Shown here one piece after another: positions 15,825 to 24,042 of a stretch of DNA of 64,000 bases; the stretch's first letter is position 1, and each line of letters starts with the position of its first letter. Origin of the DNA: Nitrososphaerota archaeon (GTDB lineage: Archaea > Thermoproteota > Nitrososphaeria > Conexivisphaerales > DTJL01); the NCBI GenBank assembly GCA_021324115.1, contig JAJPJS010000027.1, forward strand, positions 124,001-188,000, written 5' to 3'. The notes beneath the pieces are model-generated. The model saw only the letters and a list, made by a program, of their open reading frames with translations, was not told the origin of the DNA and did no database searches. The translations under genes and the position numbers were made by a program.

Positions 15825-17012
15825 TCAGGGGGTGGAGTCCGAAAGAAGTTCCCTGCTTGTGCGCCTGAGCAGATAGGAGGCGGCCAGGAATGAGCCGAGT
15901 AACGCGGAAAGCAGGTCAGCAAGATACTGGTAGAGCGTGAAGTTCGACGCAAGCTCCTTAAATGAGTCCGCGACCACGCGAGTGATCGACAGCGCACTTC
16001 CCGCCAGCACGTTCAGGTACACGACGAATGAACTCAGGACTATAGATGCGATGAGAAGAGCCGGGACTATCGAAACCAGAAAGAGCAACAGGTTTTCAAG
16101 CAGAATTATGCGAACCGCCTTTGCGGGCCCGCCATACGTGGCCAACAGGCCGTACTCCCACCTTCTGCTGTTCACGGAATACATGCTGAGAACCGCGATT
16201 ATCGCAAATGTAAATGCTGCATCAACTATTACAATGGTACCCGAAATGCCGCCCACGATGTTTGTTAATGTCTTCAACACACTCGTCGAGGGTGTAAGGT
16301 TTAGTGTGGTAAGGGATGTAGCGGTAAGGTCGTCTATCCTTGTGGCCACGCTGCCAGGATCAGCATTTGGACCGAGTTCGGAAATGAAAAGCGATGAAAG
16401 CCCCTGCATGTTGAATATCTTCTGTGCCGTGGTGTAGCTTATTATAACGGAATATGCAAGACCCAAGTCCGCGCTTACTGCGACGCCCACGACATCAAAT
16501 GTCTGGTTCCCTATCAATATGGTGGAAGGAGGAACCTCCACGCTGTTGGGTTCCGTTACCACGGCCTCCAGAGTTCCTGGCTCTGGCCAGTGGCCCGTCT
16601 TCAAGCCCAAGTCAAGCTGCCAGAAATCTATATCGAGTCCTATCACAAGGTTCCTTTCCTGTGGCAGAGATGTACCTGTATCCTTAACGATAAGCGGGGT
16701 CACGCTCGTCACACCGGGCACGGCGGAAATGCTCTGGCCATAGCTCTGTGGGAGAGAACTATTTTCAGGAAGAAGACCGACGATGGGGGAGCCACTCTGA
16801 TAGGTAAGCAAAATGTTGGGTGAGGCGGCTGCTATGCCAGAGACCCAGACAGGCAGCTGCTCGATTGTTGAGCCAATGGAAAGGCTGGACGCAATTACCA
16901 CAGAAAGCAGGGTTACAGAAATTATCGTTCTTCTTCTGCGGCGTGCAACGGCGAGCCATGCGAGCCTTAAAATGAACAGTCTTTGTAGATTCTTTTCTGT
17001 CAAGGCTCCCAC
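15825..17012 (-). CDS. FtsX/MacB-type ABC permease
   Basis: 395 residues with the classic layout: a basic cytoplasmic N-terminus (LRLAWLAVARRRRRT), one membrane helix, a large extracellular domain (about residues 55-250) and three C-terminal helices with the FtsX core (AVLSMYSVNSRRWEYGLLATYGG). It is probably the partner of the ATPase at 15062-15742, with which it converges across an 82-base gap. The whole gene is on the opposite strand from its ATPase, unusual for this family, where the two are normally adjacent and co-directional. Confidence 0.8.
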   Translation of the reverse strand: MGALTEKNLQRLFILRLAWLAVARRRRRTIISVTLLSVVIASSLSIGSTIEQLPVWVSGIAAASPNILLTYQSGSPIVGLLPENSSLPQSYGQSISAVPGVTSVTPLIVKDTGTSLPQERNLVIGLDIDFWQLDLGLKTGHWPEPGTLEAVVTEPNSVEVPPSTILIGNQTFDVVGVAVSADLGLAYSVIISYTTAQKIFNMQGLSSLFISELGPNADPGSVATRIDDLTATSLTTLNLTPSTSVLKTLTNIVGGISGTIVIVDAAFTFAIIAVLSMYSVNSRRWEYGLLATYGGPAKAVRIILLENLLLFLVSIVPALLIASIVLSSFVVYLNVLAGSALSITRVVADSFKELASNFTLYQYLADLLSALLGSFLAASYLLRRTSRELLSDSTP

Positions 17013-17082
17013 ATGACGCCCCCATACGGGGTGTGGGCGGGCTTAATTCCTTTCCTTTTTGACTTATCGCATGGGTGATCGA

Positions 17083-18030
17083 TTACTTGGTCAGCAATCT
17101 CCAAGACATCACTATGCCGATGGTGGTGAACAGTATGGCGAATCCGGCAAGGTAGATGAAGTCAAAATTCAGACTGGCAAAGCCCGGGGCTCCCAGAAGA
17201 AGCTGTCTTCCCGCATCTGTGGCGTAGCTGATTGGGTTTATCTTGACGAAATCCTGAAGCCAGGTAGGCATGATCGAAGACGGGAAAAGTGCGTTGCTTC
17301 CGAACAGAAGCGGTAGATTGAGCAAATTCATTATTGCCATCTGAGACTGCCAGTCATTCGAGCGAAGTGCGAGCATGAGGAAAAGCGCGGAAAAGCCAAG
17401 GGTCATGAGGAAAAGGGCCACGAATGTTCCAAGTATACCGAGAACAGAGAAGTGTCCCACATCCATTCCGAGCGGAACCGCTATCACCAGTATGATAGCT
17501 GCCTGAGCGAGGGATCTTATCACGCTCGAAAGGATCTTCCCCATGACAATCGCGCCTCTGGATACTGGGGTGCTCAGGACCTTGTCAAGAAATCCGAACC
17601 TCCTGTCCCACACGATGGACATACCGCTGAACATCGCAGTGAACAGGGTTACGAATGAAAGCATCCCTACAGCAAGAAAGGAGAAGTAATCGGTAGTTCC
17701 AAATGTGCTCTGCATCAACTGGGCGGAAAGCTGGTCAAGCACATTCTTTGGGATGTTTAACCCGGGTATGTTGAATGAGCCATCGGTGAATATGGACCCT
17801 ATGTTGAATGCCTTGCCAAAGAGGCCGAGCCAGATCACAGGCTGAATCAGTGAAAGGAGTAAGAGGACAGGAACCTTGTACCACTTCTCGAGTTCCCTAT
17901 TCGTCAGAGCCCACAGCCCATGGAGTGGACTTCTGTCGATCCTCTCATTTCCCCATTTCTTCATGGGTTTCTGTACGAGCACAGCCTTCTGACCAGAGTC
18001 GGAGTCAGACGAATTTATGTTGTCACTCAT
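17083..18030 (-). CDS. ABC-2 type permease (DrrB-like)
   Basis: 315 residues with six predicted helices and the ABC-2 signature region (FLDKVLSTPVSRGAIVMGKI). Proteins of this type form the membrane channel for export of drugs, lipids or polysaccharides. It follows the ATPase gene by ten bases, in the order PadR regulator, ATPase, permease, a common arrangement for PadR-controlled efflux pumps. Substrate unknown. Confidence 0.85.
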   Translation of the reverse strand: MSDNINSSDSDSGQKAVLVQKPMKKWGNERIDRSPLHGLWALTNRELEKWYKVPVLLLLSLIQPVIWLGLFGKAFNIGSIFTDGSFNIPGLNIPKNVLDQLSAQLMQSTFGTTDYFSFLAVGMLSFVTLFTAMFSGMSIVWDRRFGFLDKVLSTPVSRGAIVMGKILSSVIRSLAQAAIILVIAVPLGMDVGHFSVLGILGTFVALFLMTLGFSALFLMLALRSNDWQSQMAIMNLLNLPLLFGSNALFPSSIMPTWLQDFVKINPISYATDAGRQLLLGAPGFASLNFDFIYLAGFAILFTTIGIVMSWRLLTK

Positions 18031-18040
18031 GCCAACTCAC

Positions 18041-19054
18041 CTAGTTTCTGGCCCTCCGGATGGTTATGCGCTGCCGCATCATCTCGGCCCTGTCCGCCTC
18101 CTCATCCCTTATTGACTTGCCAGTGTACTCGAGATAGACCTGATCCATGGTTGGTTTCGTGACCATTATCTTTGTTACATGATAACCCTTTGTCCGGATA
18201 AGGTCGATTATTGTGGGCGCAGCCTCTTCACCCATTGAAGCCTTGATTCTATATTCAGAATTCAATCGCCTAACGTCCTTGACTGAGGGACATTGCTGAA
18301 TCAGAGGGGTAAGGTCGTCTGTCTCCTCTCTCACTCCAACCTCGATGACATCTCCTCCAAGGCTGCTCTTGAGTTCGGACGGTGTTCCCAGCTTGACTAT
18401 CTTTCCATGGTCGATTATGGCAATCCTGTCGCATATACCATCTGCTTCTTCCAGGTAGTGCGTGGTCATGAACAGAGTCATCCCATAATCTTCCTTCAGC
18501 TTCTTGATGTATTCCCATACAGCTGTCCGGGTCTGCACGTCCAGTCCCAGGGTTGGTTCGTCGAGAAAGAGTAGACGCGGATGGTTGATCAGGCCGGATG
18601 CGATTTCCAGCCTCCTCCTCATTCCACCCGAATAAGTTTGAACCTTCCGGTTTGCGGCATCCGATAAACCAACTAGGTCCAGAAGTTCTTTCGCTCTTTC
18701 CTTCGATATGCTTCTAGGTACACCGTACAGATCGCCGCAGAACATCACATTCTCCAGGCCCGTCATATCCTCGTCCGAAGTATACTCCTGCGGAACTATG
18801 CCCACCGAGGCCCTGACATCGTTGGGGTGACTCCTTACATCGTATCCGCACACGGTGGCTGAACCAGAAGTCGGGCGCAAAAGTGTGGTCAGCATCTTGA
18901 TGGTTGTGGTCTTACCCGCTCCATTTGGGCCGAGGAACCCAAAGATCTCTCCTTCGTTGACTTCGAAGGAAACCCCGTCAACAGCTCGAAGGGAGCCATT
19001 GTATACCTTCGTAAGGTCCTTCACATCTATTATGAAATCGTTCCCGGATGTCAT
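18041..19054 (-). CDS. ABC-2 exporter ATPase (DrrA-like)
   Basis: 337 residues. Walker A GPNGAGKTTT (about residues 42-51), Q-loop VPQEYTSDEDMT, signature YSGGMRRRLEIA, Walker B LLFLDEPTLGLD and an H-loop histidine (TTHYLEEA). The C-terminal extension of about 90 residues is typical of DrrA-type exporters. Its ATG overlaps the PadR stop by four bases, so regulator and pump are co-translated. It pairs with the ABC-2 permease ten bases downstream. Confidence 0.9.
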   Translation of the reverse strand: MTSGNDFIIDVKDLTKVYNGSLRAVDGVSFEVNEGEIFGFLGPNGAGKTTTIKMLTTLLRPTSGSATVCGYDVRSHPNDVRASVGIVPQEYTSDEDMTGLENVMFCGDLYGVPRSISKERAKELLDLVGLSDAANRKVQTYSGGMRRRLEIASGLINHPRLLFLDEPTLGLDVQTRTAVWEYIKKLKEDYGMTLFMTTHYLEEADGICDRIAIIDHGKIVKLGTPSELKSSLGGDVIEVGVREETDDLTPLIQQCPSVKDVRRLNSEYRIKASMGEEAAPTIIDLIRTKGYHVTKIMVTKPTMDQVYLEYTGKSIRDEEADRAEMMRQRITIRRARN

Positions 19055-19626
19055 GCCGACCTCCTCCTCTGTGGTGATTTAAGGGCTGGAGCCCTGGAGT
19101 TCAGGAACGATATGGCCCAGTCCTGCTGCCTTTCGAGCGCAAGCAGATATTCACGCAACACCAGTTGTAACTCCTTATCAGGCAGGCCTATCCGGTTTGA
19201 CTCCGCCAGTTCCCTTACCGTCTCGAAGTTCTTCTTCGTTCCTTCGACGATATATTCCGATATTTCGGAGGGGTCAAGAAGGTCCAGGAATACCCACCTC
19301 ATTCTGCTGAACTTGCTGCTCATCATTTTGAACATCTCCTTTGACTGCCTTACCCTGTCGATTCCCTTCTCGGTTATTGTGTACCTTCTGTGGTCGATTT
19401 TCCTCCCGCCCGTCTGCTCCGAAGCGATGAAGCCCTCTCTTTCAAGCTTCTTTAGAAGAGGGTAAATCGAGCCGGCACCGGGTCTCCAGGCGCCTTCGGT
19501 TTTCTGCTCAAGCTCCGTCAGTATTTCATAGCCATATGTGGGGCTCTTCGATATTCTATGTAACATCCAGTGGATGAGTAGTCCTCGTGGAGCTCCCTGT
19601 GGTATGCTTTTAAGCGATTCGTTCAT
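19051..19626 (-). CDS. PadR-family transcriptional regulator
   Basis: 191 residues. The N-terminal winged helix (about residues 13-85) has PadR features: TYGYEILTEL, GSIYPLLKKLEREGFI and RRYTITEKG. The C-terminal part is helical, as in subfamily 2 members that dimerise and bind ligand. It is the first gene of a three-gene operon with the DrrAB-like pump and probably represses it. The ATG start lies about 27 bases after a TATA box on this strand, and a palindrome just upstream is a candidate operator. Confidence 0.85.
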   Translation of the reverse strand: MNESLKSIPQGAPRGLLIHWMLHRISKSPTYGYEILTELEQKTEGAWRPGAGSIYPLLKKLEREGFIASEQTGGRKIDHRRYTITEKGIDRVRQSKEMFKMMSSKFSRMRWVFLDLLDPSEISEYIVEGTKKNFETVRELAESNRIGLPDKELQLVLREYLLALERQQDWAISFLNSRAPALKSPQRRRSA

Positions 19627-19648
19627 GCCGTCGCCGCAAGGGTGGTAT

Positions 19649-19688
19649 GCATATAAATCTATCTAAATAACTATATTGATATCGATAT
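19649..19688 (-). promoter_or_regulatory. Promoter and candidate PadR operator
   Basis: On the minus strand ATTTATATGC (19649-19658) is a TATA box about 27 bases before the padR ATG. Twenty bases further upstream lies a perfect 10-base palindrome, ATATCGATAT (19679-19688), inside a very A/T-rich stretch. Its position suits binding by the PadR protein for autoregulation, but the operator role is inferred. Confidence 0.45.
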
Positions 19689-19804
19689 ATTCGAGGCGTG
19701 AACGATAGATTCCTCTCGTCAAGCCGCGAGGAAGACCTGGAGGCATCATTGGTTGGCGAAACACTCTGTATTGCTCTCCCAGTCAGGGCGTGCATTGACC
19801 AGGT

Positions 19805-20536
19805 TTGTATGGCATGAGCATCAAGAATCCGAAAATGTCTAATAAGATATCGAACTCCGAACCAGTGTTGGAAATAGTGGCCGCGCGTGGGGTTTGGAAG
19901 AGTCACATCGATGAGCAGTACGTTCTGAAAGGTGTGGACTTGACAATACATGAGGGTGAATTTGTCATGATACTTGGAAGGTCGGGCGCGGGAAAGACAA
20001 CCCTGCTGAAATTGATCGGACTACTTGAAAGGTTTAGCAGGGGAGAGCTTGTGGTGTTTGGTCGGAACGCCAAGGAGCTGGGGGAAGAGGACAGAGCCAA
20101 AATGAGGCTTGACAAGATGGGCTTTGTGTTTCAGGCACTGAATCTTGTCCCTCATCTCACGGCTCGCGAGAACATAGAGGTGCCTCTTTGGCTCAGGGGG
20201 GTGGAATCGTCTAAGAGAAGAGCGAAAGCTCTGGAACTTCTCAGCAGGTTCGAGCTTGGACACCTTCAGGGAAGGTTACCATCCCAGATGAGTCTGGGAG
20301 AACAGCAGAGGGTGGCGGTTCTAAGGGCCATTGCAAACGACCCGCAACTTCTACTTGCCGATGAACCGGCAGCCCATCTGGATGAAGATAATGCGTCTCA
20401 ACTGTTCAAGCTGATGAATGATTTGAACAGGGAGATGGGAATGTGTATCATATCCACAACTACGAGCGCAGATGAGGCTGAAGTCGCAAACCTCAGGTAT
20501 TCCCTTTCACATGGTATCCTCAAACGTCTCCAATGA
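19805..20536 (+). CDS. ABC transporter ATPase, LolD-like, with altered H-loop
   Basis: 243 residues. Walker A GRSGAGKTT and Walker B LLLADEPAAHLD are intact. The signature reads MSLGEQQRVA, and the switch histidine position holds Thr (ISTTTSADEAE), so ATP hydrolysis may be altered. TTG 19805 or ATG 19814 could be the start. Its 3' end overlaps the 3' end of the FtsX permease on the opposite strand by 30 bases. The partner is probably that permease plus the shorter one next to it. Cargo unknown. Confidence 0.8.
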   Translation: MYGMSIKNPKMSNKISNSEPVLEIVAARGVWKSHIDEQYVLKGVDLTIHEGEFVMILGRSGAGKTTLLKLIGLLERFSRGELVVFGRNAKELGEEDRAKMRLDKMGFVFQALNLVPHLTARENIEVPLWLRGVESSKRRAKALELLSRFELGHLQGRLPSQMSLGEQQRVAVLRAIANDPQLLLADEPAAHLDEDNASQLFKLMNDLNREMGMCIISTTTSADEAEVANLRYSLSHGILKRLQ

Positions 20537-21733
20537 ATCAAAGTTCTGCTTCGCGATGTTACCCTCCTTCAAATTGAAGGTGCCCGACCTGAACAGGCTA
20601 ACCGTCAGAAGCAGGGCCACGGATCCGACCGAGAGAGCGAAAACTTGGGGACTGTTAGGAATCATGATCGAATGAAAGAGAATCGAGATTCCAAGTTGAG
20701 CAGCAAGCGCCCTGCTGACCAGCAGGGCAAGAAGGTATCCTGCGGATGTTGCAATTAATTCCAGCATCAACGTGAGCAAGAGGAGGCGAAGCAGTATACC
20801 CCTTCGTGCCATACCCATTGAGTTCAGCAGCTGGATGACTCCGGAGTTTTCCTCTAGCATCCAGGAAACGCTGTAATAAATGCTGAGAACGGAGCAGATC
20901 GAGACTATCGCCACAAGGGCCCAAAGCACGTTTTGCGACAGACCGATAGCCCTTGACAGTACCTGCCCAACCGCCTCGGATGGGTTTCCTGCGAGATAGC
21001 TTCCGATACCAACGAGACCCGATGTTATGATGCTGTTCTGGATGTACCCAGTCCTCTTACCAGTCTGGGAGCCGCTTGCATTCAAAAGGTTGACCAGAGA
21101 AGATGCGTTGAATGATGAGGGGGTTATGGTTGCACTAACAAGCGAAGCCTGGTCGCTCCCCAGCCCCCTCATCAGCTGCCCAGTTTGAATTTCTGATACA
21201 ATTTCATCATCCAGAACAGTGCCTGTTCTGAATATACCGCCAACCGTCATCGTTACGTTGTGGTTGGACATCAAGCCGATGATTGAAATCGGTGAACCTG
21301 CTCGAAGAAGAAGCTGCATTGCGACTGTCGCTCCGAGAAACACAGTATAGTTGGCAGCGTTCCCCAGACCTCCGGACAAGAACAGGGGATGGTATATCTC
21401 GGCAAAAGCGGTCAGGTTCATCCCCCTGAGAATAAGCACCTGGTTATCCACGAGGACCGGTGCGAGCGCTTCCGGGGTTGCCTCTTTAACGCCAGGCAAT
21501 CTGCCCACCTCCATTGAGAGGGATATCGGAATGATGCTTGTAAGCGGAAGCTTTGAAGAATATGAGTAAATTGTGATCGTGCCCGGTAGGCTGCCACTTG
21601 ATGCGGCAACGGTGTAGGACGCACCGGTAAGAAGTAGGCCAGTCGTTGAGGCGGTTACAGAGACGACGATCATAACCACCATCAGGGGTATGAGTGTGCG
21701 TTTCCGAATGAGCCTGATGAAGAAGCCGATCAG
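20507..21733 (-). CDS. FtsX/MacB-type permease, probable CTG start
   Basis: About 408 residues: an N-terminal helix, an extracellular domain and three C-terminal helices with the FtsX core (SWMLEENSGVIQLLNSMGMARRG). The first ATG (21682) would begin inside the first helix. Seventeen codons upstream is CTG (21733), nine bases after a perfect Shine-Dalgarno AGGAGGT (21743-21749), and the added segment (GFFIRLIRKRTLI) is the basic amphipathic N-terminus expected of FtsX permeases. A TAA closes the frame just above. CTG is therefore my preferred start; ATG is the fallback. It overlaps the stop of the gene before it and converges with the ATPase. Confidence 0.7.
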   Translation of the reverse strand: MIGFFIRLIRKRTLIPLMVVMIVVSVTASTTGLLLTGASYTVAASSGSLPGTITIYSYSSKLPLTSIIPISLSMEVGRLPGVKEATPEALAPVLVDNQVLILRGMNLTAFAEIYHPLFLSGGLGNAANYTVFLGATVAMQLLLRAGSPISIIGLMSNHNVTMTVGGIFRTGTVLDDEIVSEIQTGQLMRGLGSDQASLVSATITPSSFNASSLVNLLNASGSQTGKRTGYIQNSIITSGLVGIGSYLAGNPSEAVGQVLSRAIGLSQNVLWALVAIVSICSVLSIYYSVSWMLEENSGVIQLLNSMGMARRGILLRLLLLTLMLELIATSAGYLLALLVSRALAAQLGISILFHSIMIPNSPQVFALSVGSVALLLTVSLFRSGTFNLKEGNIAKQNFDSLETFEDTM

Positions 21734-22320
21734 AGAGAAACGACCTCCTCTTCTTTAATGATGCTTCCAGTTTTCAGGAACAGCACCGAATTACCCGCGA
21801 ATATTGAGCCGAAGGTCATCAGGGCGAGCACCAATATGTCAAGGGGGCTCAGAAAAGGAATCAGGTAAGGAGAAGCGGTGGCTATGGCCACGAAGCGAAA
21901 GGCGAGCTGGGAAACAATCAGCCCACCCACCCATCCGAAAAGCCAACTGGTCAGTGAAAGGAGAAGGAGGCGTATGGTCATCAGCTGACGCACCCTGCCT
22001 GCGGGTGAGCCCGCATACCTGAGTATTGTGTGCGTCCTAGATGTGAGCTGCCCAGACCTGAGGCCAAGTATGAACGAAGAGAATATGAGCAGAAAGGTCA
22101 CGGGAAGAACCCACGCGAAAAGTAACCCCGTGAGTTCGGATGAAAGTGAGTTTACCAGAGGCGCATAGTTAGAATTCGTGCCCACGTTAAGAAATGATGT
22201 CGATAGATTTGTGACCGAGAGCCCCCCAGCTATCAGGGCAACGATGGACCCTAGAGTGATGGACTGGTTCAGGAATTCTTCCCCCTTCCCTATCGACAAT
22301 TTGAACATCATTGAAGACAA
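21730..22320 (-). CDS. Short FtsX-like permease half
   Basis: 196 residues, four hydrophobic segments, and a core (ILGLRSGQLTSRTHTILRYAGSPAGRVRQLM) resembling the cytoplasmic loop of FtsX permeases. The large extracellular domain of normal FtsX proteins is absent. TTG 22320 is used, preceded by GGAG; ATG 22311 also fits. It lies five bases after the GT-C gene and overlaps the start of the longer permease, so the three appear to form one operon. It may be a second subunit of an asymmetric transporter. Confidence 0.6.
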   Translation of the reverse strand: MSSMMFKLSIGKGEEFLNQSITLGSIVALIAGGLSVTNLSTSFLNVGTNSNYAPLVNSLSSELTGLLFAWVLPVTFLLIFSSFILGLRSGQLTSRTHTILRYAGSPAGRVRQLMTIRLLLLSLTSWLFGWVGGLIVSQLAFRFVAIATASPYLIPFLSPLDILVLALMTFGSIFAGNSVLFLKTGSIIKEEEVVSL

Positions 22321-22324
22321 ACTC

Positions 22325-23938
22325 TCAGCTCCAGATCATGTCGTTACCGTTGTTGTAAACAAGTGAAAGATTGTTCAGAAGAAGGCTGAACCAGTTCGAA
22401 GGGAGAGGTTGACCGAAGTTGTTCAGGTCGTATCCATCCACACCCATCAGGCTGTACGTGGTAAGAGGATAGGTGAGATTCCTGTTTATTCCGGTTAGGA
22501 ATTCAAACCCAGCTGAAGAGTGAACGGGGATGCCGTCGAATCCGGAATAGAGATATGATACCCTTGCATCTCCTGAAAGTGATCCATTCAGTACTACGTG
22601 ACTCTGCGTCCAGGCTGCGGACTGTATGTCTGAAGGATAGTATGCCCACTGCCCTCCAAGCAGGTTGGAATGCAGCACTACAGAATCATAACTCTGAAGG
22701 GAAGAGGCAAGAACCACAGCAACGACGACAACGGTGGCCAGAGGTCCCTTCCATCTTCTTAGTCTTGACCATGGCCCGGCTAAAGCCACGGCTGCGAGTA
22801 CAGAGGCCGGTGCGTAGATGAATGTGAGTATCCTGTATATTATTCCGATGCCTTCAGGGGTCGAGAATAAGGCGAATCCGCCGAGTGCAAGCGGCACCGA
22901 AAGCCACCCTGTCATGAACACAGAGCGTCCTGACCGAGGGAAGATTCTGAAACCGGACATGGCGAGGATCGTCACGATGATGTATGGTACCGAAAGGATT
23001 GCAATGCCGGGGGTCAACGTCGGAGCGAACGGTGCAAACGTAAACCTCGTACTAATGCCGAGAACGATGACAACAAGCAGAAGGAACATGAGGTCCAGGC
23101 TTTTCGCATGCTTTGTCATCATTACATATGAGAGTATGCCCGAGGACAAGATCAGGTAGCCAGCCATGGATACGACCTGGGATGTGGTGAGGGTCACTAC
23201 AAGCACGCTGGGGTAGGCGTAGAGAAGATAGTAGGTAATCCCCATCAAACCGAGGGCAGCTGGAAGTAAGAGCCGCTTCAATCCATCGTCTCCGGGAAGT
23301 AACCCCACCACCAAACCCGTGGTCGGCACGGCCAGGGCCACCAGGAAAAGCACAAAGGCAAGAGCATAGTGTGAAAGCAGAACCCCGAAGGAAAGAAGCG
23401 TGAATGCGGACAGATTTTTCAGGTTGAACCTCCTCATAAGAGGAAGCAGCGAGGCGGCGAAGATTGGATAGGCGAAAGTTTCCTTTGTCACCGAGGCGGT
23501 GAATATTGAATCAAATGAAGATGCTGCGAAGATCAGAGATGAAGCAGAGGCCACGAAGATGTTCCCCGTAAGCCTGTATGCCATCACGAAAATGACAAAT
23601 GTGGTGAGCGAAGCCACAAATGGTATCAGAAGAGGCATCAGAGTAAGTGGCGAAGCGCCCGTCAGGACTGATGCTGCGGCGCCAAAGAGGCTAACGCCTG
23701 GCCAGTAAATGTTGTAGTCATCAAATGCTGGATTGCCTCCAAGCCTGGTTGGCGAGTACGTAAGAATCGATATGGTGTTGTGGAAAAGAGGCCATCCGTC
23801 CGTCCCCCATGGTGCACGGTATAGAAGGTATGGGTAGGTTCTCAGGAACACAGAGAGGAGAAGGGGAAGGGTAAGTAGCAGAACATCTCTCCTGCCCCAG
23901 ACCCTTTCCATGACATTCGTATACATGCCGACATTCAA
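22325..23938 (-). CDS. GT-C-fold-like polytopic membrane protein, possible glycosyltransferase
   Basis: 537 residues with about 12 membrane helices and an extracellular C-terminal tail of about 110 residues. The first large loop contains an acidic TDGWP element (D47) and FDDYNIYWPG, in the place where GT-C enzymes such as oligosaccharyl- or mannosyltransferases keep catalytic acidic residues. TTG 23938 or ATG 23926 may be the start. It heads a tight cluster with two FtsX-like genes and is divergent from a polysaccharide flippase. Surface glycan assembly is the best guess; no specific family member is recognised. Confidence 0.6.
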   Translation of the reverse strand: MNVGMYTNVMERVWGRRDVLLLTLPLLLSVFLRTYPYLLYRAPWGTDGWPLFHNTISILTYSPTRLGGNPAFDDYNIYWPGVSLFGAAASVLTGASPLTLMPLLIPFVASLTTFVIFVMAYRLTGNIFVASASSLIFAASSFDSIFTASVTKETFAYPIFAASLLPLMRRFNLKNLSAFTLLSFGVLLSHYALAFVLFLVALAVPTTGLVVGLLPGDDGLKRLLLPAALGLMGITYYLLYAYPSVLVVTLTTSQVVSMAGYLILSSGILSYVMMTKHAKSLDLMFLLLVVIVLGISTRFTFAPFAPTLTPGIAILSVPYIIVTILAMSGFRIFPRSGRSVFMTGWLSVPLALGGFALFSTPEGIGIIYRILTFIYAPASVLAAVALAGPWSRLRRWKGPLATVVVVAVVLASSLQSYDSVVLHSNLLGGQWAYYPSDIQSAAWTQSHVVLNGSLSGDARVSYLYSGFDGIPVHSSAGFEFLTGINRNLTYPLTTYSLMGVDGYDLNNFGQPLPSNWFSLLLNNLSLVYNNGNDMIWS

Positions 23939-24042
23939 ATCATTTCCTGAGAGAGGATGAATGAACTATGGAATGCGAAAACCTACAACCATATCTCCGT
24001 CAATCCCACCTGTTTATTTAATTCATAACCGGAGGATGGGTC

